Notes: a model not told the origin generated them from the letters alone. Counted from the stretch's first letter, positions 9,283-17,391 are shown. The stretch: DNA of 64,000 nt from an uncultured Clostridia bacterium (GCA_947630765.1 CANRIX010000002.1:39387-103386), one strand, 5' to 3'. Translations and numbers: made by a program.

Positions 9283-10387
9283 TCCCTACTGGAAGTGTAA
9301 CTACGACGAGCTGATAACGTATTATCCCCGCTATTACAGGGATGTGCTGGAAATGGATGCAATTCTTCACGCGGAGGGTCGCCTTGCGGATGGATTACAG
9401 AACGGCATTGACCTAATCCTGATGAATAACTTCATTGACGGAGCGGACGAGGACACAATCGGAAAGTTTGAGCAGTTTCTTGGGCTGTCGTTGCTTAAAA
9501 GGCGTTCTGTGGAGGAACGACGGCGGCTTGTAAAGAGCTTTTTCGCTGGTATGGGAAAAGTATCAGCCACAAGAATTGCCGAGACTATACGGGCGTACAC
9601 GGGCGCAGAAACGACGTGTGATTTCTACCCGTTTGACGAGGCAAGAAACAACCGCCTCGATATAATGTTCCAGCGTGGGAATGAAGAAACGATATACGTC
9701 AGCGATATATATACCTTGCTGGAAAGGATGCTGCCCGCGCACATCGAGTGGCGGGCGATGATTGTGTATCGTTTCGGCATCGGGGTAGGATGTCGCAGAG
9801 AGCATTACAAATATCTGTATGAGTTCTGCGGAACGAAGCCGTATTCTGTCCTTATCGCGGACGTGAATGGAGTTACGACGGTCGTTGAAACACACATCAC
9901 TGGCGTAAAAGCTGATTATAAGCACAGCGCACAGGATGGAGTTATGCAGCGTTCGGGGCAGCATCCGAATACTGCGCTCCTTGCGGGAGTGAGAACAGCC
10001 GATACAGTGGTGGAGGTTGGCATCACGAACGACGTGGAGACGTACAAATTCAGCGGCTACGGCGAGGCTGGAAAGCACCCGAACACGACAACCTTTGCCG
10101 AGGTGATAGGCGCTGACGTGGGCATCGGTGCAGAGAACGAAAATGCGCTCATAATGTATAAGCGCACGGGTGTTGAGCCTGACACCGCCACAATCGCCCA
10201 CGAAAGCGAAATCGCGGTCGGGGTAGGAGAAAATTCTGAACACACAGTTATGGACTACAAGAGCAGCGGCGTAATCCCTGACACCGCCACCCTTGCCCAT
10301 AATGATGAGATTAACGCCGCAGTCGAGGTGAAGTCCTCCGATTACGGCGTTAATTATATTCCGTGTGGTACAACTTTCACAAGATAG
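9269..10387 (+). CDS. DUF2313 tail protein (XkdU-like) with C-terminal repeats
   Basis: 372 aa, ATG 9269 after GGAGGTGACC inside the end of the J gene. Residues 1-190 are the DUF2313/YmfQ-XkdU domain (YYRDVLEMDAILHAEGRLAD; LLERMLPAHIEWRAMIVYRF), an adaptor between baseplate and receptor-binding proteins. XkdU relatives are usually about 190-200 aa, so about 180 residues are extra. The extension consists of four or five imperfect 30-45-residue units with a YKxSGxxPDTATxAH-like core, compatible with a beta-rich fibre or attachment module. The repeats are fused to a baseplate adaptor directly upstream of the fibre region and DGR, so this part may anchor the fibre. Confidence 0.85.
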   Translation: MSIFNPYWKCNYDELITYYPRYYRDVLEMDAILHAEGRLADGLQNGIDLILMNNFIDGADEDTIGKFEQFLGLSLLKRRSVEERRRLVKSFFAGMGKVSATRIAETIRAYTGAETTCDFYPFDEARNNRLDIMFQRGNEETIYVSDIYTLLERMLPAHIEWRAMIVYRFGIGVGCRREHYKYLYEFCGTKPYSVLIADVNGVTTVVETHITGVKADYKHSAQDGVMQRSGQHPNTALLAGVRTADTVVEVGITNDVETYKFSGYGEAGKHPNTTTFAEVIGADVGIGAENENALIMYKRTGVEPDTATIAHESEIAVGVGENSEHTVMDYKSSGVIPDTATLAHNDEINAAVEVKSSDYGVNYIPCGTTFTR

Positions 10388-10399
10388 GAGGTAACGGCG

Positions 10400-10705
10400 A
10401 TGGCATTTTGGACGGAAACTTTTCTGAATAAGATGCGGGAGGACTGGCTGCGGCGTATCGTAAAAATCCAGTATTATGCTGGCGGCACGTGGTATGATGC
10501 TCAAATCACGAGCAAGACCATCGAGGGCGACACGTTAAAGATTTTGAGCCAGACCACCGACAGCAGGGCGTTGACCGTCACGAGCGTAAGGCTTATTGAC
10601 ATGGGCGGCGACGTGGCGGGGCAGATTTCAGAAAACATCACGAAACTGGCAACGCAGGGCGTAATTACCCTTTGGGAATTTCCGCTCTATGAGATTGCAA
10701 CTTAA
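10400..10705 (+). CDS. Unknown tail-region protein
   Basis: 101 aa, ATG 10400 after ATAGGAGGTAACGG. N-terminus is amphipathic (LNKMREDWLRRIVKIQYYAG), the rest beta-rich. No domain recognised. It sits 12 bases after the DUF2313 gene and before a probable fibre protein, so a structural or fibre-assembly role is an inference from position only. Confidence 0.7.
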   Translation: MAFWTETFLNKMREDWLRRIVKIQYYAGGTWYDAQITSKTIEGDTLKILSQTTDSRALTVTSVRLIDMGGDVAGQISENITKLATQGVITLWEFPLYEIAT

Positions 10706-10730
10706 AAACGAAAAGAGGTGAGAAACAGCT

Positions 10731-11255
10731 ATGTACAAAAATTTGCTTTGGCTTGACCATGCCGTAACTCCTGACCGCACCTTTAAGATGACGAACAACT
10801 CTGACGGTACGGTGACGCTGACACCCGCAGGGAGGGTCATTCAGCAGGGTACGAATATGAGTGCCGCAAATTTCAACAACATCGAGATGGGCGTCTCGGA
10901 TGTTGACCTTGCGGGGCATCTGCTCGTGCTTATTGTCCGCGACCTGTGCAGGAGAACGGGCGTGACCGAGGACGACTTTGTGAGCGTTCTGAATGAGGTG
11001 ACGGCAGAAGAAAAGAGCATCACGCTGAAAAATACGGCGAAATACCCGTTTAACAACAGCGTACAGAGTGTGAGCCTGACGAAGAACAGAGCCACGAAGA
11101 ATTACACGGTCGAAGCGGAAGTCGTTTCCAAGAACGGAAACGTCGGGGAAATCGTCATCACTGACAAGGCCCTGAACGGTTTCAAGGTGGAACACACTGG
11201 CAGCGCGACCGAGGTAAAAATCAACCTGAAAATTAGAGGAGGTATAATCGCATGA
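10731..11255 (+). CDS. Unknown protein, probable tail-fibre component
   Basis: 174 aa, ATG 10731 after AAAAGAGGTGAGAAAC. The N-terminus (VTPDRTFKMTNNSDGTVTLT) resembles the short N-terminal baseplate-attachment segment seen in many clostridial phage fibre proteins, and the C-terminal 70 residues are beta-rich (NYTVEAEVVSKNGNVGEIVI). No enzymatic motif. It overlaps the next ORF by 4 bases. The fibre role is inferred from the neighbours: baseplate genes upstream, DGR variable protein downstream. Confidence 0.65.
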   Translation: MYKNLLWLDHAVTPDRTFKMTNNSDGTVTLTPAGRVIQQGTNMSAANFNNIEMGVSDVDLAGHLLVLIVRDLCRRTGVTEDDFVSVLNEVTAEEKSITLKNTAKYPFNNSVQSVSLTKNRATKNYTVEAEVVSKNGNVGEIVITDKALNGFKVEHTGSATEVKINLKIRGGIIA

Positions 11256-11602
11256 TTATCATCGAAAAGAACGAGGGGACGAAAATCCCCTACGAAGTGG
11301 ACGGCACAAAGGTCTGCTTCAATGACGACCTGACAATCAACCTTGCCAAGCGGCAGGAGGATTGGCCCGTGCATATCGACGTGTGCAGCGACAAGGACGG
11401 TGCGCTCGTTATCGGCGCGGCAAGTGGAAATTACTACGTCGCCCAGATTGACGTACCCGCGAGGGAGTACGTCGAAGTCGAGGAAGATGTCGAGCCTGTC
11501 GAGGAAGATGGGCAGACAAAGAGCGTTAAGCTCGAACCGAAGCCGCTCGATATGGATGAGGTGACGCTCACCCTTTGGGCGCTCGAAAATTATTCTGAAT
11601 GA
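11252..11602 (+). CDS. Unknown acidic protein upstream of the DGR variable protein
   Basis: 116 aa, ATG 11252 after GAGGAGGTATAATC, overlapping the previous stop by four bases (ATGA). Acidic, with a Glu/Val-rich stretch near residue 72 (EYVEVEEDVEPVEEDG). No known domain. Its tight spacing (15 bases) to the variable-protein gene suggests a scaffold, assembly factor or fibre subunit for the diversified protein; this is inference. Confidence 0.65.
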   Translation: MIIIEKNEGTKIPYEVDGTKVCFNDDLTINLAKRQEDWPVHIDVCSDKDGALVIGAASGNYYVAQIDVPAREYVEVEEDVEPVEEDGQTKSVKLEPKPLDMDEVTLTLWALENYSE

Positions 11603-11617
11603 TAGGAGGCAGAAAAA

Positions 11618-12694
11618 ATGAGTAACTTTGACCTTGCGAGCCTTGCGCTCAAATCAGCGTTTCCGAAGAACACAATCCTGACCGACGATAAGGGACTGCC
11701 GTCCGTGATGGTGTACGTACCGAAGTTCAAGATGTCGGAAGTTATCGAGGGAGGCACGGACAGCACCCATCCCGCGTTCATCGTTGACGGTGTGGAGCGC
11801 AGCGGCATCTATATTTCCAAGTATCAGAACAAGGCATATAACAGCCGCGCGTATTCCCTGCCCGGGGAAGACCCGACCGCGAGTATCAACGCTGACACCG
11901 CAAGACAGTATTGCGAGAGTAAGGGCGCGGGCTGGCACCTGATGACGGCGATGGAATGGGGCGCCATCGCATTGTGGTGCAAGAAGAACGGCTGGCTGCC
12001 CTACGGCAACAACAATTACGGAAAGGACACCCGCGAAAAAACCTACGAGGCTGTTCCTACGTATGAGTACGACGACAGCGGTCACCATATCGGTAGAGTT
12101 GCCACTGGTACTGGACCTGTCACATGGTCGCATAACAAGCAGCTCGATGGTATCTATGACCTGAACGGCAACGTCTGGGAATGGACGGACGGGATGAGGC
12201 TCGTATACGGCGAGTTGCAGATTTTGGAGAATAACAATGCTGCAAACGCCTCGAACCTCAAAACCGCCGCGTCTGCCGCGTGGAAAGCCATCGACGGTAA
12301 GACTGGCGCCCTTATTACCCCGAACGGGAGCGGCACTACCACGAACAGCTTGAAGCTGGACTATGTTTCGAGCAATTGGAAGTGGATTACGGGCGAAATC
12401 ACCAGCAAGGATGACAGCAGCCGCTCGTGCCTGTTCTTCAATGTGTCTGCCGACGAGGACGTTGTTGATAAGGCAAAGGAAATCCTTCACGCGCTGGCTA
12501 TGCTGCCTGATGAGACGGAGGACAAGTACGAGGGCGACTATTTCTGGGCGAATAACGCGCAGGCAGAGCGTTTCCCGTGTCGTGGCGGCGGCTGGCACCG
12601 CGGCACGGGCGCGGGCGTGTTCGCTGCGGGCTTGAACGATGCGCGGTCGAATGTGTCCCCGGGCGTCGGTTTCCGCTCCGCTTTTTACGAATAA
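11618..12694 (+). CDS. DGR variable protein, C-type-lectin/FGE-sulfatase fold
   Basis: 358 aa, ATG 11618 after TAGGAGGCAGAAAAA. The display protein of the retroelement, most likely the receptor-binding tip of the tail fibre. The signature YDLNGNVWEWTDGM (around residue 186) is typical of the formylglycine-generating-enzyme-like branch of the C-type-lectin fold used by many DGR variable proteins; upstream SGIYISKYQNKAYNSRAYS also fits. The last 42 residues hold the variable region (317-355): compared with the template, Tyr321, Asn325, 327, 328, 331, 336, 338, 341, 347 and 349, Thr337 and 348 and Ile350 are replaced, while the scaffold residues between them are kept. The catalytic cysteines of true FGE enzymes are not expected here. 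It ends four residues after the VR, as usual for such proteins. Confidence 0.93.
   Translation: MSNFDLASLALKSAFPKNTILTDDKGLPSVMVYVPKFKMSEVIEGGTDSTHPAFIVDGVERSGIYISKYQNKAYNSRAYSLPGEDPTASINADTARQYCESKGAGWHLMTAMEWGAIALWCKKNGWLPYGNNNYGKDTREKTYEAVPTYEYDDSGHHIGRVATGTGPVTWSHNKQLDGIYDLNGNVWEWTDGMRLVYGELQILENNNAANASNLKTAASAAWKAIDGKTGALITPNGSGTTTNSLKLDYVSSNWKWITGEITSKDDSSRSCLFFNVSADEDVVDKAKEILHALAMLPDETEDKYEGDYFWANNAQAERFPCRGGGWHRGTGAGVFAAGLNDARSNVSPGVGFRSAFYE
12567..12682 (+). repeat. DGR variable repeat (VR)
   Basis: 116 bp aligned without gaps to the template repeat at 13299-13414 (offset 732). There are 21 differences, all at positions where the template has A: 15 A-to-G, 5 A-to-C and 1 A-to-T. 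Eight template adenines are unchanged and none of the 87 non-A positions differ. Thirteen codons carry changes; 12 alter the amino acid or would require the template residue to change, one set is silent at Ala332. The identical 3' tract GTTTCCGCTCCGCT (12669-12682) is the likely IMH (initiation of mutagenic homing) core, diverging from the template immediately afterwards. Confidence 0.97.
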
Positions 12695-12722
12695 CTGATA
12701 ACTGAACACTGGCACACTGATA

Positions 12723-12744
12723 AGGGGCTGCGATAGCAGCCCCT
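12723..12744 (+). promoter_or_regulatory. Hairpin/cruciform downstream of VR (DGR target-site element)
   Basis: AGGGGCTGC-GATA-GCAGCCCCT is a perfect 9-bp inverted repeat with a 4-base loop, 40 bp after the end of the VR. No T-tract follows, so it is not a standard terminator. In the Bordetella phage DGR a GC-rich hairpin with a 4-base loop just downstream of the VR promotes target recognition; geometry here is closely similar, though the distance to the IMH is longer. Confidence 0.65.
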
Positions 12745-12773
12745 ATCTCTGCCAGTAGAAAGGAGCGCACAAG

Positions 12774-13262
12774 ATGGAGGATGCGCACAAAGAAGTAGCG
12801 GAACAGCCATCGTTTGACGATGGAGTTCCCGCGTTACAGTACAAGCAGTTTTTCCTCAAAACGAAAATCGAGGACATGATGAAGTACGGCAAGAAAGCCG
12901 TTGCGACGTTTCCTCGGCGCGAGAGGCAGACGGCTGATGAAATCCGAAGGACGATGCTCGATATGTACCGCCTGTCAATCCAAATTGAACGGAAGTATTT
13001 CAAGAAATCGACGTTGCAGGATTTGGACGTAAATCTTGATGTGCTGCGGCATTTGGTGAGGCTCGCAAACGATAAGGATTACTACGACGAGATGGTGCCG
13101 AAAAGGGATGCGAGCGGCAGAGTGATAAAGGACGGGAACGGAAAGACTGTCAAAGTCAGGATGATGCCGCCCCTGCCCGATAAGCGGTACAAGGTTTGGA
13201 GCGGGATGCTGGACGAAATCGGAAAAATGATTGGCGGTTATATCAAGTCCGTAAAGGGCTGA
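12774..13262 (+). CDS. avd: DGR accessory protein, Avd-like four-helix bundle
   Basis: 162 aa, ATG 12774 after AGAAAGGAGCGCAC. The region from about residue 20 (YKQFFLKTKIEDMMKYGKKA, then RRTMLDMYRLSIQIERKYFK and LRHLVRLANDKDYY) is helical and basic, with the size and residue pattern of bacterial DGR accessory proteins and the related four-helix-bundle (S23-type) family. Avd forms a pentamer that binds the reverse transcriptase and the template RNA and is required for cDNA synthesis. Location between variable protein and template repeat supports this. It differs from short Avd proteins in having an insert rich in charged residues before the last helix (KRDASGRVIKDGNGKTVKVR). Confidence 0.88.
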   Translation: MEDAHKEVAEQPSFDDGVPALQYKQFFLKTKIEDMMKYGKKAVATFPRRERQTADEIRRTMLDMYRLSIQIERKYFKKSTLQDLDVNLDVLRHLVRLANDKDYYDEMVPKRDASGRVIKDGNGKTVKVRMMPPLPDKRYKVWSGMLDEIGKMIGGYIKSVKG

Positions 13263-13298
13263 TAAAGCCGCCTTTTGTTTTGTGGGAATAAGCCAAAC

Positions 13299-13414
13299 AG
13301 CGTTTCCCGTATCGTGGCGGCAACTGGAACAACGGCACGAACGCAGGCGTGTTCAATACGAACTTGAACAATGCGCGGTCGAATGTGAACACGAACATCG
13401 GTTTCCGCTCCGCT
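13299..13414 (+). repeat. DGR template repeat (TR)
   Basis: Non-coding template, between the Avd gene and the reverse-transcriptase gene. It matches the VR over 116 bp with all 21 differences at its adenines. Read in the VP frame it encodes Asn-rich sequence with many AAC/AAT codons, which can mutate to 15 or so residues without creating stop codons, a hallmark of DGR templates. The upstream boundary is approximate: alignment fails a few bases before 13299. The ORFs predicted across it (13282-13485 and 13349-13678) are template artefacts. Confidence 0.97.
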
Positions 13415-13608
13415 CTGCTGTTATGTCGGAAAGAAATGGGCGAAGCCACCCGCCGAAAGGTGGAGGCTTTACGCACGGAACATAACACCAAAGGGGCTTA
13501 TTTCCATTCCTGTGTTGAACATCACGGGAAAAAGATTGTATTGCTGCGAAAACGCCACGTGGAGGGCGAGGCGGAAACGTCACGCGCAGCGGGCAGGAGG
13601 TGTAGTCA
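13415..13608 (+). ncRNA. 3' part of the DGR template RNA (spacer between TR and RT)
   Basis: The 194 bases between TR and the RT start contain no credible gene. In the characterised Bordetella system the equivalent spacer is part of the RNA that primes and templates cDNA synthesis. GC-rich potential stems such as CCGAAAGGTGGAGG/CCTCC-like segments are visible but I cannot fold the RNA reliably. Function is inferred from position. Confidence 0.55.
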
Positions 13609-14772
13609 ATGGAGAATGGGCGCGAGTATAGCGTCATCACGGATGTATTTGACCAGATATGCGATTTTGATGAGCTGATGAAAGCGCATCGGAATGCACG
13701 GAAAGGCAAGCGTTATCGGGGAGATGTCCTCCGTTTCACGAATGATTTGGAGGGCAACATCATCAATTTGAGCAATCATCTTAGATGGGAGAGCTACGAG
13801 GTAGGACCGTATCACCCGTTTTATGTTCACGAGCCTAAGACGAGACTTGTGATGTCCTTGCAATATCCCGACCGCGTTGTACAGTGGAGCATATACGATA
13901 AACTGTACCCGTTCTATGACAAAATGATGATTGAAGACAGTTTCGCTTGCCGAAGAAATAAGGGCAGTCATAAGGCTGCCGACAGGCTGCAATATTGGCT
14001 TAGACAGGTGGACCGAAAGCCGCAGAAATGGTACTACTTGAAGTTGGATATTTCAAAATACTTTTACCGAGTAGACCACGCCGTTTTGGAGGAAATTCTT
14101 TCAAGACGGATAAAGGACGAGCGGCTGATGAGATTGCTCCACAAGATTATCAACTGCGAGGACACGCGGTTCGGACTTCCCGCAGGAATGTCGCCCGATG
14201 ATTGCCCCGAAGATTTATGGCTGTGGGACGTTGGGATGCCCATCGGGAATTTAACTTCGCAATTATTTGCGAACATCTACCTTAACGAGCTGGACCAATT
14301 TTGCAAGCACAAACTCCACACCCATTTTTACGTCCGATATATGGACGATATTATAATATTATCCCCCGATAAGGGTCAGCTTGCCGAGTGGAAACAGGAA
14401 ATTGCAGTCTTTTTGGAGGACAACTTACGGTTGAGCCTGAATAAAAAGACGGCGATACGTCCGATTTCCCTCGGCATTGATTTTGTCGGCTATAAGATAT
14501 GGGCGACACATCGGAAGTTGAAAAAGCAGACGGCGCGGAGGATGATACGCCACGTTGCTACGATGTGTGACCTTATGGCGGCTGGTGAGATGAGCGAAGA
14601 AGAGTTCAGACGCGTTGCCGCGTCCTATGGAGGCGTTATGCAGCACTGTAACAGCTACGGGATGCGGACGAAGATGAACAGCTTTTACATCGAGTACAGA
14701 CGCAAAATTTCCGAGGCAAAAGGCTGGGAGAATGAAGAACAAACGGACAACAAAAGAGGTGATGCAGTTTGA
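13609..14772 (+). CDS. DGR reverse transcriptase
   Basis: 387 aa, ATG 13609 after GGCAGGAGGTGTAGTC. It makes adenine-mutagenised cDNA from the template RNA for retrohoming into the VR. RT motifs are in order: YPDRVVQWSIYDKLYPFYDK (motif 1 region), KWYYLKLDISKYFYRVDH (motif 3/A with Asp), GMPIGNLTSQLFANIYLNEL (motif 4/B) and RYMDDIIILS (motif 5/C, catalytic Asp-Asp of YMDD), then FVGYKIW. The IGNLTSQ sequence, in place of QGxxxSP of other RTs, is diagnostic for DGR enzymes and is linked to low adenine fidelity. There is no maturase or endonuclease domain. Its 3' end overlaps the next gene by 4 bases. All catalytic residues are intact, so the element looks active. Confidence 0.97.
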   Translation: MENGREYSVITDVFDQICDFDELMKAHRNARKGKRYRGDVLRFTNDLEGNIINLSNHLRWESYEVGPYHPFYVHEPKTRLVMSLQYPDRVVQWSIYDKLYPFYDKMMIEDSFACRRNKGSHKAADRLQYWLRQVDRKPQKWYYLKLDISKYFYRVDHAVLEEILSRRIKDERLMRLLHKIINCEDTRFGLPAGMSPDDCPEDLWLWDVGMPIGNLTSQLFANIYLNELDQFCKHKLHTHFYVRYMDDIIILSPDKGQLAEWKQEIAVFLEDNLRLSLNKKTAIRPISLGIDFVGYKIWATHRKLKKQTARRMIRHVATMCDLMAAGEMSEEEFRRVAASYGGVMQHCNSYGMRTKMNSFYIEYRRKISEAKGWENEEQTDNKRGDAV

Positions 14773-15191
14773 ATTTATGGGAAATTTTCGCTGGTGGCGG
14801 CGGGATTGTCGTGCTTGTCATGACATTTATTCAGGTATCAAAAATCCAAATCAACCCGTGGAGCTGGCTTGCCAAGAAAATCGGCAAAGCCATCAATGGC
14901 GAAATCATTGAAAAAGTAGACAAACTCTCTGACGACCTCAGTCAGCTCAGGTTGGAGAGCGAAGAAAGAGATGCGACGGCTTGCCGAACACGGATTATGC
15001 GCTTCAACGACGAAATCCTGCAAGGGCGAGAGCACACGAAGGAACACTTCGACCAGACGTTGATTGATATAACGAATTATGAACGATATTGCGAGGAACA
15101 CCCGAAGTTTAAGAACAGCGTCGCGGTGGCTACGATTGCGAATATCAGACGTGTCTACGAGAAGTGTATGAAAGAAAAATCGTTTTTGTGA
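14769..15191 (+). CDS. Phage membrane protein, holin-like
   Basis: 140 aa from TTG 14769, which follows AAGAGGTGATGCAG and overlaps the RT stop. One N-terminal hydrophobic segment (IFAGGGGIVVLVMTFIQV) is followed by a helical cytoplasmic part (VDKLSDDLSQLRLESEERDA) and a conserved-looking LQGREHTKEHFDQTLIDITN stretch. Proteins like this lie next to lysis genes in many clostridial phages. It could help membrane permeabilisation or belong to tail/lysis control; the exact family is not recognised. Confidence 0.7.
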   Translation: MNLWEIFAGGGGIVVLVMTFIQVSKIQINPWSWLAKKIGKAINGEIIEKVDKLSDDLSQLRLESEERDATACRTRIMRFNDEILQGREHTKEHFDQTLIDITNYERYCEEHPKFKNSVAVATIANIRRVYEKCMKEKSFL

Positions 15192-15204
15192 CGGAGGTGG
15201 AAAC

Positions 15205-15561
15205 GTGAAGAAGCAGAGCAAGAAAAAGCCCGCCCACGCCGAGAAAAAGGGCATCGGCGTGATGGACATCATCTTGATTATCGTCGGCGTTTCGCTGCTG
15301 TCGTTCACGGTGTATATGATACACCTTTTTCAAATTTACGGCGCTGTTCCTGATACGCTCGTAACGTGCGTGTTCGCCTGTCTCGGAGGCGAATGCGGCA
15401 TTATGGGATGGATTAAGACGAACAAAGACCGTAACCGCGACAGGGAATGGCAGCTTGATGATGAGAAGCGAGCGAAGCGTGAAGCGCGGCGATATATGGA
15501 GGAAAGCCAAAACACAGGACAGACAGGAGGTTTAGAAGATGCTGAACGGGACAACGAATGA
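15205..15561 (+). CDS. Small phage membrane protein in lysis region
   Basis: 118 aa from GTG 15205 after CGGAGGTGGAAAC. Lys-rich N-terminus, then two predicted membrane helices ([20 protein letters not shown] and [19 protein letters not shown]), then a highly charged tail ([20 protein letters not shown]). Holin-like topology. The 3' end overlaps the endolysin gene by 23 bases, consistent with a lysis cassette. No named family recognised. Confidence 0.7.
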   Translation: MKKQSKKKPAHAEKKGIGVMDIILIIVGVSLLSFTVYMIHLFQIYGAVPDTLVTCVFACLGGECGIMGWIKTNKDRNRDREWQLDDEKRAKREARRYMEESQNTGQTGGLEDAERDNE

Positions 15562-17206
15562 ACAGAAAATCTGGAACTACCTGAAAGCGGCTGGGCTGAA
15601 TGATTTCGGCACGGCTGGATTGATGGGAAATCTGTACAAGGAAAGCGGATTAAAGCCGAATAATCTGCAAAACAGCTACGAGCAGAAACTTGGGTACACA
15701 GACGAGAGCTACACGGCGGCGGTAGATAATTCATCGTACACAAATTTCGCCTCGGATGCGGCGGGCTACGGGCTGGCACAGTGGACTTTCCACACGCGCA
15801 AGGCTGGGCTGTTGAGCTACGCAAAAAGCAAGGGAAAGAGCATCGGCGACCTTGAAATGCAGCTCGAATACCTGATGAAAGAGCTGAAAGAGAGCTACGC
15901 AGGGGTCCTTTCGGTGCTGAAAACCGCAACGAGTGTTCAGGAGGCTTCGGATGCGGTATTGATGCAGTTTGAACGTCCTGCGAACGCTGCCGCCAAAAAG
16001 AGTGAGCGAGCCGACTGCGGTCAGGCTTACTTAAATAAATTTGCAGAAATGGAGGAACGGAAAATGAGCTTTACGAACAGCCCGCTGGTATCTTATACCA
16101 AGATTTCGCCCAACAGGACGAAGAACAGAAATCACGCCATCGACACGATTACCATTCACTGCGTTGTCGGTCAATGCTCGGTGCAGACGCTCGGCGAAGT
16201 GTTCGCGCCGACAACGAGGGAGGCATCGTCGAATTACGGTGTCGGGTATGATGGCAAAATCGGGATGTACTGCGAGGAAAAGGACAGGTCGTGGTGCAGC
16301 TCGAATGCGGCTAACGACCATAGAGCCGTGACGATTGAGGTGGCAAGCGATACGACCGAACCGTATGCGGTGAATGATAAGGCATACGCCGCGATGCTCG
16401 ACCTCGTGACAGACATCTGTAAGAGGAACGGCATCAAGAAGCTCGTCTGGTCGAACAATAAGGATGACCGCGTAAATCATAGGAACGGCTGCAACATGAC
16501 CGTCCACCGTGATTATGCGAATAAGTCCTGCCCTGGTACTTACCTGTATGAGAGGCACGGAGCGATTGCTGCCGAAGTCAATCGCAGACTTGGTGCGAGC
16601 GGAGATGCACCCGCAGAGCCGAAGCCTACACAGCCCGCGACGGAGCTTAAGTTCGGCGCAGGTGACATCGTGGCGTTCGCTGGTGGAACACATTACACGA
16701 GCGCGGATGCCGCCACAGGCTCGACTGCAAAGGCTGGTACGGCTAAAATCACAGCGGTAAAAGTTGGCGGCAAGCACCCGTACCACTGCCGCGCGGTGAA
16801 TGATGCTGGGGCGTTTGTCAGCGGTGTATACGGCTGGGTGGATGCCGCAACTGTTTCGGCTGTCAAGGCCGAGGCAAGTGGCGATACTGTGTACGTTGTG
16901 AAGAAAGGCGACACCCTATCTGGGATTGCTGCCAAGTATGGAACGACGTATCAGGCGCTTGCGGAGTATAACGGCATCACCAATCCGAACATCATCAGCG
17001 TCGGGCAAAAAATCAAAATCCCGAAGAAAGGCGCGACCGCAGCACCCACGGTGAGAAAGCACACGGTTGTCCGTGGCGATACGCTCTGGGCGTTGGCTGT
17101 GAAATATCTCGGTAACGGCAGCCGTTATCCAGAGATTATGAAAGCCAGCGGCATCACGTCCACGACGCTGACGGCAGGACAAGTCCTCACTATTCCCGAA
17201 AAGTAG
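15539..17206 (+). CDS. Endolysin: lysozyme + amidase + SH3-like + two LysM domains
   Basis: 555 aa, ATG 15539 after ACAGGAGGTTTAGA. Residues 1-165 match the phage tail-lysozyme family ([20 protein letters not shown] and [14 protein letters not shown]). Residues about 190-350 are an N-acetylmuramoyl-L-alanine amidase ([37 protein letters not shown], giving the zinc-binding His residues). Residues about 375-440 are an SH3-like module shared with the hub protein. Two LysM domains finish the protein ([20 protein letters not shown] and [20 protein letters not shown]). It degrades peptidoglycan at lysis or injection. An internal in-frame ATG at 16064 with its own GGAGGAACGG ribosome site could yield a 380-aa amidase-only form. 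No signal peptide, so release needs a holin. Confidence 0.93.
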   Translation: MLNGTTNEQKIWNYLKAAGLNDFGTAGLMGNLYKESGLKPNNLQNSYEQKLGYTDESYTAAVDNSSYTNFASDAAGYGLAQWTFHTRKAGLLSYAKSKGKSIGDLEMQLEYLMKELKESYAGVLSVLKTATSVQEASDAVLMQFERPANAAAKKSERADCGQAYLNKFAEMEERKMSFTNSPLVSYTKISPNRTKNRNHAIDTITIHCVVGQCSVQTLGEVFAPTTREASSNYGVGYDGKIGMYCEEKDRSWCSSNAANDHRAVTIEVASDTTEPYAVNDKAYAAMLDLVTDICKRNGIKKLVWSNNKDDRVNHRNGCNMTVHRDYANKSCPGTYLYERHGAIAAEVNRRLGASGDAPAEPKPTQPATELKFGAGDIVAFAGGTHYTSADAATGSTAKAGTAKITAVKVGGKHPYHCRAVNDAGAFVSGVYGWVDAATVSAVKAEASGDTVYVVKKGDTLSGIAAKYGTTYQALAEYNGITNPNIISVGQKIKIPKKGATAAPTVRKHTVVRGDTLWALAVKYLGNGSRYPEIMKASGITSTTLTAGQVLTIPEK

Positions 17207-17220
17207 TGGAGGGCTTTACA

Positions 17221-17391
17221 ATGCCTATTCTGAACCTATTCCTTGCGACATTTGTCATCGTCCTCGGCATCGTGTGGATTATTTCACTCGTGAACTGGGA
17301 CGGCAAATGCCACTGTGACAAAACTGAATGTGAAAACTGCCCGTATAGAGGCAGTTGCGAACACGAAACGGAGGAACAAAGCGATGAATGA
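17221..17391 (+). CDS. Small cysteine-rich membrane protein
   Basis: 56 aa from ATG 17221, 8 bases after GGAGG; the ORF-track GTG at 17206 would put the ribosome site inside the gene. One membrane helix (LFLATFVIVLGIVWIISLVN) followed by a short Cys/His tail with CHC-x4-CENC-x4-GSCEH, which may bind metal. It lies between endolysin and LLH-type holin and overlaps the latter by 8 bases. Such small proteins are common in clostridial lysis cassettes; function unknown. Confidence 0.7.
   Translation: MPILNLFLATFVIVLGIVWIISLVNWDGKCHCDKTECENCPYRGSCEHETEEQSDE

Noticed and set aside
13282-13678. ORFs 13282-13485 and 13349-13678 across the template repeat
   Set aside because: They are translations of the TR and spacer; the similarity to the VP end reflects the TR/VR relation, and no proper ribosome site is present.
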